Position numbers and translations under genes: made by a program. The notes beneath the pieces are model-generated. The model saw nothing but the letters and a program-made list of their open reading frames with translations. It did not search any database and was not told the origin of the DNA. From contig JANXLW010000307.1 of NCBI GenBank assembly GCA_025354965.1, forward strand, positions 1 through 8,642: a DNA stretch of 8,642 bases, read 5' to 3'. Origin of the DNA: Betaproteobacteria bacterium. Lineage in GTDB: Bacteria; Pseudomonadota; Gammaproteobacteria; Burkholderiales; Burkholderiaceae_C. This document shows positions 1 to 5,827 of the stretch, piece by piece; the stretch's first letter is position 1; the number at the start of each line of letters is the position of its first letter.

Positions 1-2
1 AC

Positions 3-503
3 AAGAAGGACGACAAGCATGAAGGGCAGGTTGGACCCAAGTGCGAGAGTTGCCATACCGATATCAACTGGAAGGTTGAGCGTTTTGACCACAACCGCAC
101 CCGCTATGCATTGACCGGTCGTCACGTGTTGGCCACTTGCAAGAGTTGTCACGAGACGTCACGCTTCAGGGACGCGCGGCGTGATTGTGTCGGCTGTCAT
201 GTGAAGGACGACAAGCACAAGAAGGTGTACGGCGCGCGCTGCGAGACCTGCCACAACACGCGTGGTTGGCCACTATGGGATTTTGATCATGACACGCGTA
301 CCCACTACCGTCTGGATGGTGCACATCGCACCGTGGTCTGTGCCAGTTGCCATCGTGAACCAGCGCCGGTTGGCAAAAATGCTGCGCCGTTGGGAACCAA
401 CTGTTACGCTTGCCACCGCAGCAATGACGTGCACGAAGGTAAATTCGGGCCTCGCTGCGAACAGTGTCACATGACACAAACCTGGAAGAAAATCAGGAGC
501 TGA
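3..503 (+). CDS. Multiheme c-type cytochrome, C-terminal part (5' end outside window)
   Basis: The frame is open from the left edge to a TGA at 501-503, giving 166 visible residues; the start and any signal peptide lie upstream. Seven covalent heme-binding CxxCH sites are visible: CESCH, CKSCH, CVGCH, CETCH, CASCH, CYACH and CEQCH. They fall in a repeated three-heme module with conserved histidines in DDKH, FDH and GxH contexts, plausible sixth ligands that would make the hemes bis-histidine. The spacing resembles class III / cytochrome c7-like and 'doubled CxxCH' proteins. Such proteins are matured in the periplasm and usually carry electrons in respiratory or extracellular chains. The gene lies 138 bases upstream of ccmF on the same strand, so it sits beside the machinery that would attach its hemes. 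The protein ends about six residues after the last module's Trp. The multiheme cytochrome call is certain; the electron partner and location (periplasm or outer surface) cannot be told from this fragment. Confidence 0.93.
   Translation, partial: KKDDKHEGQVGPKCESCHTDINWKVERFDHNRTRYALTGRHVLATCKSCHETSRFRDARRDCVGCHVKDDKHKKVYGARCETCHNTRGWPLWDFDHDTRTHYRLDGAHRTVVCASCHREPAPVGKNAAPLGTNCYACHRSNDVHEGKFGPRCEQCHMTQTWKKIRS
6..485 (+). repeat. Tandem three-heme protein modules inside the cytochrome gene
   Basis: Three successive units begin at the codons for KDDKH (6), KDDKH (204) and SNDVH (420). Each unit runs: DDKH-like motif, G..G, CExCH, a Trp, FDH, T-R, GxH, CxxCH, a loop, CxxCH. Unit one is 66 codons, unit two about 72, and unit three stops soon after its first CxxCH. 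The DNA still shows the duplication: a 15-base string (gaaggacgacaagca) is identical at 5-19 and 203-217. This suggests growth of the protein by module duplication, and more units may lie to the left. Confidence 0.8.
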
Positions 504-506
504 TCT

Positions 507-524
507 GGCACGCATAGCCGTGCC
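507..524 (+). other. Small inverted repeat after the cytochrome gene
   Basis: GGCACG at 507-512 pairs perfectly with CGTGCC at 519-524 around a six-base loop, four bases after the cytochrome stop codon. No T-run follows, so it does not look like an intrinsic terminator. It could stabilise the 3' end of the cytochrome message or be chance. Confidence 0.4.
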
Positions 525-548
525 CAACCTCGTCCATTGACTGTTTGC

Positions 549-568
549 CGGCATCCTTCGGGATGCTG
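549..568 (+). other. UUCG-tetraloop hairpin between the cytochrome gene and ccmF
   Basis: An eight-pair stem (one G-U pair) runs from CGGCATCC at 549-556 to GGATGCTG at 561-568 and closes on a TTCG loop with the C(UUCG)G closing pair known to be very stable in RNA. No T-tract follows, so Rho-independent termination is not indicated. A plausible role is as an mRNA processing or 3'-end protection element that would let the abundant cytochrome message differ in level from the ccm message; this is inference. Confidence 0.5.
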
Positions 569-629
569 AGGTCATTGCATGCCAGACGAACAAAAATGAC
601 CTTGAAATGTTAACCTTAACCTTTGTGAT

Positions 630-633
630 GGAG
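630..633 (+). promoter_or_regulatory. Ribosome binding site of ccmF
   Basis: GGAG lies eight bases before the ATG at 642. Two other ATGs at 628 and 634 are in a different frame, so this site supports 642 as the start. Confidence 0.7.
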
Positions 634-641
634 ATGAGTAG

Positions 642-2633
642 ATGATTCCTGAAATCGGGCATTTTGCCCTTTGGCTCGCGTTTGGCGTAGCGCTCGTTTT
701 GGGGACTGTACCGCTGGTTGGTGCGGCACGTGGACGCCAGGATTTGATGGCGTTGGCGCGCCCGGCCGTCTACCTGTTGTTTGTGCTGGTTGCCATCGCT
801 TTTGCCTGTCTGATGGCGTCGTTTATCCGCAATGACTTCTCGGTGTTGTATGTCGCTTCGAACTCGAACTCGGCGCTGCCTTTGCAGTACCGGGTTGCCG
901 GTGTCTGGGGTGGTCACGAAGGCTCGTTGCTGTTGTGGGTCACCATGTTGTGTGTCTGGATGGTGGCAGTGGCGCTCTTCAGTCGTCATTTGCCAGAGGC
1001 TGTATTGGCGCGTATTTTGTCGGTGATGGGCTTGATCAGTGTCGGCTTTCTACTTTTCATGCTGCTCACTTCCAGTCCGTTTGATCGACTGTTCCCGGCT
1101 GCAGCAGATGGTCGCGACCTGAATCCGCTGCTACAGGACCCTGGAATGGTGACGCATCCACCGCTGCTTTACATGGGCTACGTCGGGTTTTCTGTGGCGT
1201 TCGCGTTTGCCCTGGCAGCGCTGATTGGAGGTAACCTGGATGCCACTTGGGCGCGCTGGACACGTCCCTGGACCACAGTGGCATGGGCTTTCCTGACCGT
1301 TGGCATCGCGCTGGGCAGTTCCTGGGCGTACTACGAACTGGGTTGGGGTGGTTGGTGGTTTTGGGACCCGGTGGAAAATGCCTCGTTCATGCCCTGGCTG
1401 GTGGGCACGGCGTTGATCCATTCGCTGGCGGTAACCGAGAAGCGGGGCGGCTTCAAATCCTGGACCGTACTGCTGGCGATTCTTGCTTTTTCGTTGTCTT
1501 TGTTGGGTACTTTCCTGGTCCGTTCTGGTGTGCTGTCGTCGGTGCATGCGTTTGCCACCGATCCGAAGCGCGGTTTGTTCATCCTGGTTTTTCTGAGTCT
1601 GGTGATTGGCTGCTCCCTCGCTTTGTATGCCTGGCGGGCACCGAAAGTTGGACTGGGTACGCGTTTCAACATGCTGTCCAAAGAGGCGGCACTGCTCGGC
1701 AACAACGTGATGCTGATGGTGGCTGCGGCTGCGGTGCTGCTGGGCACCTTGTATCCGCTGCTGCTTGATGCATTGGGCCTGGGCAAGATATCGGTCGGCC
1801 CGCCGTATTTCGACACCGTCTTCGTTCCGTTGATGGCGCCGGCAGTTTTCTTGATGGGTGTCGGTCCAATGATGCGCTGGAAAGCGGCGGAAGTACCCGA
1901 TTTGATCCGGCGTTTGCGCTGGGCTCTGGTGGTTGCCGTTCTGGCAACCGTCTTTGCCGGTTGGCTGGCTGGCAACCTTACGCTGGCCAGAGGCCTGGGT
2001 TTCCTTATGGCGTTCTGGATTGTTGCCTCTGTCGGCGCTGACTTACTGGAGCGCATCAAGCTGGCGCACGCCGCCTGGGGCGATGCTTTTGGTCGGCTGC
2101 GTCAACTGCCGCGGGCAACTGTGGGCATGATGCTGGCCCATCTCGGTGTGGCCGCGTTTTGTCTGGGCGTCACCATGGTACGCAGCTATGAAGTCGAGCG
2201 CGACGTGAAGATGAACATGGGTGATAGCACCACGGTCAATGAGTTTGTTTTCACTTTCAAGGGCACGCAGGAACTGGAAGGACCCAACTACCATGCCGTG
2301 CAGGGGCAGATCGAAGTCACCCGCAAAGGTGTTGTGGTGGCGGATATGCGACCCGAAAAGCGTATTTACCGGGTGCAACAAAATCCGATGACCGAGGCAT
2401 CCATCCATCCAGGTCTGGTCCGCGATCTCTATGTATCGTTGGGGGAGCAGGTTGACGGCAGCAACGCATGGATCGTGCGCATTTATATCAAACCGTTCGT
2501 CGACTGGATCTGGGGTGGTTGCCTCTTGATGGCGCGGGGCGGCGTTCTTGCTGTGTCCGACAGACGCTACCGCAGCCGCAAGTCGACCGTTGCCAAGGCA
2601 CAGGAAGTGCTGGTAGCCGGAACGCTGGCATGA
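642..2633 (+). CDS. ccmF: Cytochrome c-type biogenesis protein CcmF (heme lyase subunit)
   Basis: CcmF is the large inner-membrane subunit of the System I heme lyase, taking heme from holo-CcmE and, with CcmH and CcmI, joining it to apocytochrome CxxCH cysteines on the periplasmic side. The 663-residue length is usual. The protein is almost all hydrophobic helices except a periplasmic stretch at about 515-610 before a last helix. The tryptophan-rich heme-handling (WWD) motif lies at about 234-246 (GWGGWWFWDPVEN). Histidines at 172 (in THPPLLY), 260, 302 (in SSVHAF) and 500 match in spacing the four conserved histidines known in E. coli CcmF. The C-terminal SDRRYR motif is also typical. Start at 642 is backed by a GGAG site. 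Its stop overlaps the ATG of a 22-codon frame, the position where ccmG normally begins. All key residues are present, so it should be functional. Confidence 0.98.
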   Translation: MIPEIGHFALWLAFGVALVLGTVPLVGAARGRQDLMALARPAVYLLFVLVAIAFACLMASFIRNDFSVLYVASNSNSALPLQYRVAGVWGGHEGSLLLWVTMLCVWMVAVALFSRHLPEAVLARILSVMGLISVGFLLFMLLTSSPFDRLFPAAADGRDLNPLLQDPGMVTHPPLLYMGYVGFSVAFAFALAALIGGNLDATWARWTRPWTTVAWAFLTVGIALGSSWAYYELGWGGWWFWDPVENASFMPWLVGTALIHSLAVTEKRGGFKSWTVLLAILAFSLSLLGTFLVRSGVLSSVHAFATDPKRGLFILVFLSLVIGCSLALYAWRAPKVGLGTRFNMLSKEAALLGNNVMLMVAAAAVLLGTLYPLLLDALGLGKISVGPPYFDTVFVPLMAPAVFLMGVGPMMRWKAAEVPDLIRRLRWALVVAVLATVFAGWLAGNLTLARGLGFLMAFWIVASVGADLLERIKLAHAAWGDAFGRLRQLPRATVGMMLAHLGVAAFCLGVTMVRSYEVERDVKMNMGDSTTVNEFVFTFKGTQELEGPNYHAVQGQIEVTRKGVVVADMRPEKRIYRVQQNPMTEASIHPGLVRDLYVSLGEQVDGSNAWIVRIYIKPFVDWIWGGCLLMARGGVLAVSDRRYRSRKSTVAKAQEVLVAGTLA

Positions 2634-2698
2634 GGTTGGGCTGGTTGAACGGCATAGCCGGATTTAAAGAGCCGCTGATCAGGATGCGCAATGACTAA
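2630..2698 (+). other. 22-codon frame at the usual ccmG position (possible remnant or leader)
   Basis: An ATG at 2630 overlaps the ccmF stop (ATGA), and the frame ends in TAA at 2696-2698, eight bases inside ccmH. GGAA at 2619-2622 is a possible ribosome site seven bases upstream. The encoded peptide (starting MRLGWLNGIAGF, ending MRND) has no thioredoxin fold and no CxxC. The overlapping start and stop are the arrangement a tightly packed ccmG would have between ccmF and ccmH, so it could be the scar of an in-frame ccmG deletion. It could equally be a short coupling frame or chance; I see no clear residue similarity to CcmG ends. Confidence 0.25.
2681..2684 (+). promoter_or_regulatory. Ribosome binding site of ccmH
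   Basis: AGGA sits six bases before the ATG at 2691, supporting that start. The following encoded residues form a signal peptide, which agrees. Confidence 0.6.
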
Positions 2699-3152
2699 GT
2701 TTATGTTGACCCTTATCGTGACCTGTCTGGCTGCGTTGGCACAAGCCAATGAAGCTGCGCCTGCTGCCGATGATCCGGTACTTGAGGCGCGCATGTTGGC
2801 GATCACCGCTGAACTTCGTTGCCTGGTGTGCCAGAACCAGAGCATTGCCGACTCGCATGCCGATTTGGCAGTTGATCTGCGCAGGCAGGTCCGCGCGATG
2901 TTGGTAACAGGCGCAAGCGATCGGCAAATCATTGATTACATGACCGCCCGTTACGGTGACTTTGTTCTGTACCGTCCACCGGTAAAAGGGACTACCGCAC
3001 TATTGTGGTTCGGACCACCGGTCCTGCTGTTGCTCGGCCTGGGCAGTTTGTACGGCGTATTGCGCCGTCGCAGCCGGATGTCGGATGACCAATTCGAACC
3101 TGAGGCGGGCGAGCTTAACGCGGACCTCGGCAGCAAAATTTCAAACCCCTAA
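2691..3152 (+). CDS. ccmH: Cytochrome c-type biogenesis protein CcmH (apocytochrome thiol-disulfide component)
   Basis: CcmH is a small membrane-tethered periplasmic protein that handles the thiols of apocytochrome c for heme ligation and binds CcmF and CcmI. The 153-residue protein has a signal peptide at about 1-19 (cleavage plausible after AQA), the family hallmark LRCLVCQNQSIADS with cysteines 44 and 47, the helical DLRRQVR segment, the conserved YMTARYGDFVLYRPP at about 83-97, and a transmembrane helix at about 103-124. A charged cytoplasmic tail of about 29 residues follows. Length and layout match stand-alone CcmH (also called CcmL/Ccl2), not the long fused E. coli form. It is spaced 57 bases after ccmF with no ccmG between. 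Its stop codon is in the same frame as ccmI, six codons ahead of the ccmI ATG. Confidence 0.96.
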   Translation: MTKFMLTLIVTCLAALAQANEAAPAADDPVLEARMLAITAELRCLVCQNQSIADSHADLAVDLRRQVRAMLVTGASDRQIIDYMTARYGDFVLYRPPVKGTTALLWFGPPVLLLLGLGSLYGVLRRRSRMSDDQFEPEAGELNADLGSKISNP

Positions 3153-3170
3153 ACATCAATTAAATTCCTC

Positions 3171-4433
3171 ATGGATCAAGATATTTCCGTCCTCAAAAAT
3201 CAACTTTTACAACTAGTCCAATTGCGTGATGGGGGAGCGTTGACGCCAGAACAGTACGAAGAAAGCAAGACGCAGATCGAGCGCAAAATCCTCGACCGCG
3301 TGCTAAGCGCAGACGATGCACAGGTGGTGCCGCCGACCGCAGTTGTTTCTACTTCTTCACCTGACGCTGGAGCGCAGACATTGCCAGCGCGCCGCCGTCC
3401 GCCGATTCGACTGATGGCTGGATTGGCTGCGGTGATATTGGCGGTTGCGACGATCGGCTACATACTGACACGCACGGCTGAGCCAGTGAACAGCGCTGGC
3501 GACGAGGCCCGCGTGCCCGACGCGGCGGCAGCGGTGGCGGCGCCGCACGCCACCAACTCGGAGCAAATGGGCGCCATGATGGACAAACTGGCGGCTCGTT
3601 TGAAAGACAACCCGGGCGATGCCGCCGGCTGGGCCATGCTGGCGCGCTCATACGGCGTGTTGGGCCGCAGTACGGAAGCGGTGGATGCCTACGCCAACGC
3701 CCTGGACTTGAGCAAAAACGACTCTGGTCTGATGGTTGATTATGCAGACGCCTTGGCGGTCAAAAACAATCGCGTGCTGGCCGGCGAGCCGATGAAACTG
3801 ATCAACCGTGCACTCAAGATTGATCCGCGCAACGTCAAGGCACTGGCAATGGCCGGCACCGACGCGTTTGATCGCAAGGACTATCGTGGCGCGGTCAAGC
3901 TTTGGGAACAGGTAGTTGAATTCGGCGGCTCTGACAATCTGTTTGTGCAACAGATTCAGGGCGCCCTGGCCGAGGCACGCAAATTGGCCGGCTTGCCGGC
4001 CAGTGCTCCACCAGCCAGTTCAAGCGCTGCCGCTGTTACCCCGGTTGTCGTTGCCCCAGCCGGTGCGGCAAAGACACCGGCACCCAATGGCAGCATACAG
4101 GGGACGGTAACGCTGGCTGCAGCGTTGAGCCGCGAGGCGAAACCGGAAGATACTGTTTTCATCTTCGCACGCGCTGCGGAAGGTTCGCGCATGCCCTTGG
4201 CCATTTTGCGTAAACAGGTAAAAGACTTGCCCATTGCCTTCAATCTGGACGACAGCATGGCGATGTCACCGGCGGCAAACCTGTCAAAAGCCGGGCGCGT
4301 CACGGTAGGTGCGCGGATCAGCAAGAGTGGCAATGCCATTCCTGAAAAAGGTGATCTCGCGGGCCAGTCAGCGCCGGTAACGGTCGGTGCCAACGGCTTG
4401 AAGATTGAAATTAAGGACATTGTCAAGCAGTAA
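3171..4433 (+). CDS. ccmI: Cytochrome c-type biogenesis protein CcmI (apocytochrome chaperone), one-helix form
   Basis: CcmI (CycH) holds the C-terminal part of apocytochromes c with periplasmic TPR repeats and delivers them to CcmF/CcmH. Of 420 residues, 1-45 match the cytoplasmic loop of family members (LLQLVQLRDGGALTPEQYEESK), a basic patch RRRPPIR at about 74-80 precedes a transmembrane helix at about 80-100, TPR-like helices occupy about 135-270, an Ala/Pro linker 275-305, and a conserved C-terminal domain about 306-415 (TVFIFARAAEG, MPLAILRKQVKDLP, DDSMAMSP, VGARISKSGNA). Most proteobacterial CcmI proteins have another membrane helix before the loop; here it is missing. No upstream in-frame ATG, GTG or TTG exists before the ccmH stop at 3150-3152, so the short N-terminus is not a wrong start choice. 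No good ribosome site precedes the ATG, so translation may depend on ribosomes finishing ccmH. Confidence 0.95.
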   Translation: MDQDISVLKNQLLQLVQLRDGGALTPEQYEESKTQIERKILDRVLSADDAQVVPPTAVVSTSSPDAGAQTLPARRRPPIRLMAGLAAVILAVATIGYILTRTAEPVNSAGDEARVPDAAAAVAAPHATNSEQMGAMMDKLAARLKDNPGDAAGWAMLARSYGVLGRSTEAVDAYANALDLSKNDSGLMVDYADALAVKNNRVLAGEPMKLINRALKIDPRNVKALAMAGTDAFDRKDYRGAVKLWEQVVEFGGSDNLFVQQIQGALAEARKLAGLPASAPPASSSAAAVTPVVVAPAGAAKTPAPNGSIQGTVTLAAALSREAKPEDTVFIFARAAEGSRMPLAILRKQVKDLPIAFNLDDSMAMSPAANLSKAGRVTVGARISKSGNAIPEKGDLAGQSAPVTVGANGLKIEIKDIVKQ

Positions 4434-4452
4434 ATCGGTGTAAGGTGCCGAT
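4434..4452 (+). other. Weak inverted repeat downstream of ccmI
   Basis: ATCGG at 4434-4438 can pair with CCGAT at 4448-4452 around a nine-base loop, immediately after the ccmI stop. The stem is only five pairs and no T-tract follows at once, so it is a poor terminator; transcription probably continues into the next gene, 71 bases from ccmI. Confidence 0.2.
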
Positions 4453-4497
4453 CTGGTAGGCGAATTGTCCTTTGCTGATATTGACTGACTTGTTTTT

Positions 4498-4501
4498 AAG
4501 G
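4498..4501 (+). promoter_or_regulatory. Ribosome binding site deciding the flavoprotein start
   Basis: AAGG lies three bases before the ATG at 4505. The gap is short, but this is the best match; the alternative TTG start at 4472 has only a distant, weaker purine stretch (about 4457-4460). Confidence 0.4.
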
Positions 4502-4504
4502 TCC

Positions 4505-5797
4505 ATGAATTACCTCTATCTTTATGTAGCCGTCATCGCTGGCATATTGGCCCTTTACCTTAGACGCCAACGACGCATCACTACCGCCCACTTAGCCCAG
4601 TTGCAGGAGTCGATTGAAAGTGGACTGGCCGAACCTCCGTCACTTCATCCGGTGGTCGATCTGGCGCGCTGCATGGGTTCCGGTGCCTGCGTCAAGTCTT
4701 GCCCCGAGCATGCACTCGGCGTTGTCAAAGGCAAGATGGTTCTCATCAACGCCGCCCACTGTATTGGTCACGGAGCCTGTCTGGCAGCCTGCCCGGTGCA
4801 GGCGATCAAGCTGGTCTTCGGCACCGAGAAGAGGGGCATTGACATCCCCAATATAGGTTCCAATTTTGAGACCAATGTACCCGGCATTTACATTGCTGGC
4901 GAATTGGGTGGCATGGGCCTGATCCGCAAGGCGGCTGAACAGGGGCGCCAGGCGATGGACTCCATTCGCAAAAAAAAGACCGGAAGTAGCGCCGATTTTG
5001 ATGTGCTGATTGTTGGCTGCGGACCCGCCGGAATATCGGCCGGTTTGTCGGCTATCGAACACAAGTTACGCTACAAGATTGTGGAGCAAGAGGATTCGCT
5101 GGGTGGTTCGGTGTACCACTATCCGAGGCAAAAAATTGCGATGACGGCCCCGGTGGATCTGGCCATCATAGGTAAGGTGAAATTTGCCGAGGTGCAAAAA
5201 GAAAAGCTGCTGGAGTTCTGGTTGGATGTGCTCAAAAAGACGGGTTTGAACGTCACTTTTCGTGAGCGCATGGAAGCGATCGAAAAGTTGGCTGATTCAT
5301 TCGTGGTAACCACCAATAAGGGCAGCTATACAACGCGAACTGTGTTGCTTTCAATGGGGCGCCGGGGTACGCCGCGCAAGCTTGATGTGCCGGGTGAGGA
5401 GTCGCCCAAAGTGATGTACCGGCTGGTTGACCCGGCGCAATTTCAGGGGCAGGCAGTGCTGGTGGTCGGCGGCGGTGACAGTGCGCTGGAAGCCGCCATT
5501 GCACTGTCCGAGCAAGCCGATACCGATGTCATTCTGTCCTATCGCAGCGCAGCGTTTTCCCGCGTCAAGCAAAAAAACAGGATGCTGCTGGAGCAACAAC
5601 AAAAAGCCGGGCGCATGCGCGTCATGTTGAACTCAAAAGTGCAGCTGATTGAGGATGATCAGGTTGAAATCGAATTTGAAGGCAACACGCAGAAGTACCG
5701 CAATGACGCTGTCATTGTTTGCGCCGGTGGCTTGCTTCCAACGCCTTTGCTGCAAAAAATCGGCATTCGTTTCGACACCAAATTTGGCAGCGAATGA
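4505..5797 (+). CDS. Membrane-anchored ferredoxin-flavoprotein oxidoreductase with permuted FAD domain
   Basis: The 430-residue protein has an N-terminal membrane helix (1-20) followed by RRQRR, which by the positive-inside rule puts the rest in the cytoplasm. Two ferredoxin-like motifs follow: CMGSGACVKSCP at 56-67 and CIGHGACLAACP at 86-97. Residues 121-150 (ETNVPGIYIAGELGG, then a glycine and EQGRQAM) are the FAD-contacting segment that normally ends thioredoxin-reductase-like flavoproteins. Only after it come the FAD Rossmann motif GCGPAG (171-176, with acidic Glu195) and the NAD(P) motif GGGDSA (322-327). The protein ends at LLPTPLLQKIGI..., where the canonical fold would continue into the displaced segment. 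No CxxC redox pair is present in the nucleotide domain, so it is not a thioredoxin reductase. It likely moves electrons between NAD(P)H, flavin and iron-sulfur centres; the partner is unknown. It follows ccmI by 71 bases on the same strand. A TTG at 4472 would add 11 residues but is less likely. Confidence 0.85.
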   Translation: MNYLYLYVAVIAGILALYLRRQRRITTAHLAQLQESIESGLAEPPSLHPVVDLARCMGSGACVKSCPEHALGVVKGKMVLINAAHCIGHGACLAACPVQAIKLVFGTEKRGIDIPNIGSNFETNVPGIYIAGELGGMGLIRKAAEQGRQAMDSIRKKKTGSSADFDVLIVGCGPAGISAGLSAIEHKLRYKIVEQEDSLGGSVYHYPRQKIAMTAPVDLAIIGKVKFAEVQKEKLLEFWLDVLKKTGLNVTFRERMEAIEKLADSFVVTTNKGSYTTRTVLLSMGRRGTPRKLDVPGEESPKVMYRLVDPAQFQGQAVLVVGGGDSALEAAIALSEQADTDVILSYRSAAFSRVKQKNRMLLEQQQKAGRMRVMLNSKVQLIEDDQVEIEFEGNTQKYRNDAVIVCAGGLLPTPLLQKIGIRFDTKFGSE

Positions 5798-5827
5798 GTG
5801 GGACTGGGGGTTCAGAAACTGCTGGCT

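Noticed and set aside
549..568. Reading the UUCG hairpin as an intrinsic terminator of the cytochrome gene
   Set aside because: The stem is good but the following bases (AGGTCATTGCAT) contain no T-run, so termination is not supported.
273..989. A 238-codon open frame on the minus strand across the cytochrome end and ccmF start
   Set aside because: It lies opposite two strongly supported genes, shows no recognisable domain, and spans their gap; it is a shadow of the coding frames.
1331..2059. A 242-codon minus-strand frame inside ccmF
   Set aside because: Composition is rich in Ser, Pro, Arg and Thr with no domain, as expected from the complement of a GC-rich membrane protein gene.
4454..4472. 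A possible sigma-54-type promoter (TGG...TTG) before the flavoprotein gene
   Set aside because: The spacing roughly fits, but the conserved GC of the -12 element is GT and the -24 element is only partly matched, so it is no better than chance.
4472..4504. TTG start at 4472 for the flavoprotein
   Set aside because: It would place polar and acidic residues before the membrane helix and has no well-spaced ribosome site; ATG at 4505 with AAGG just upstream is preferred.
5798..5827. A shared terminator between the two convergent genes
   Set aside because: The 30-base gap holds only very short self-complementary stretches (three to four pairs) and no T-run on either strand.
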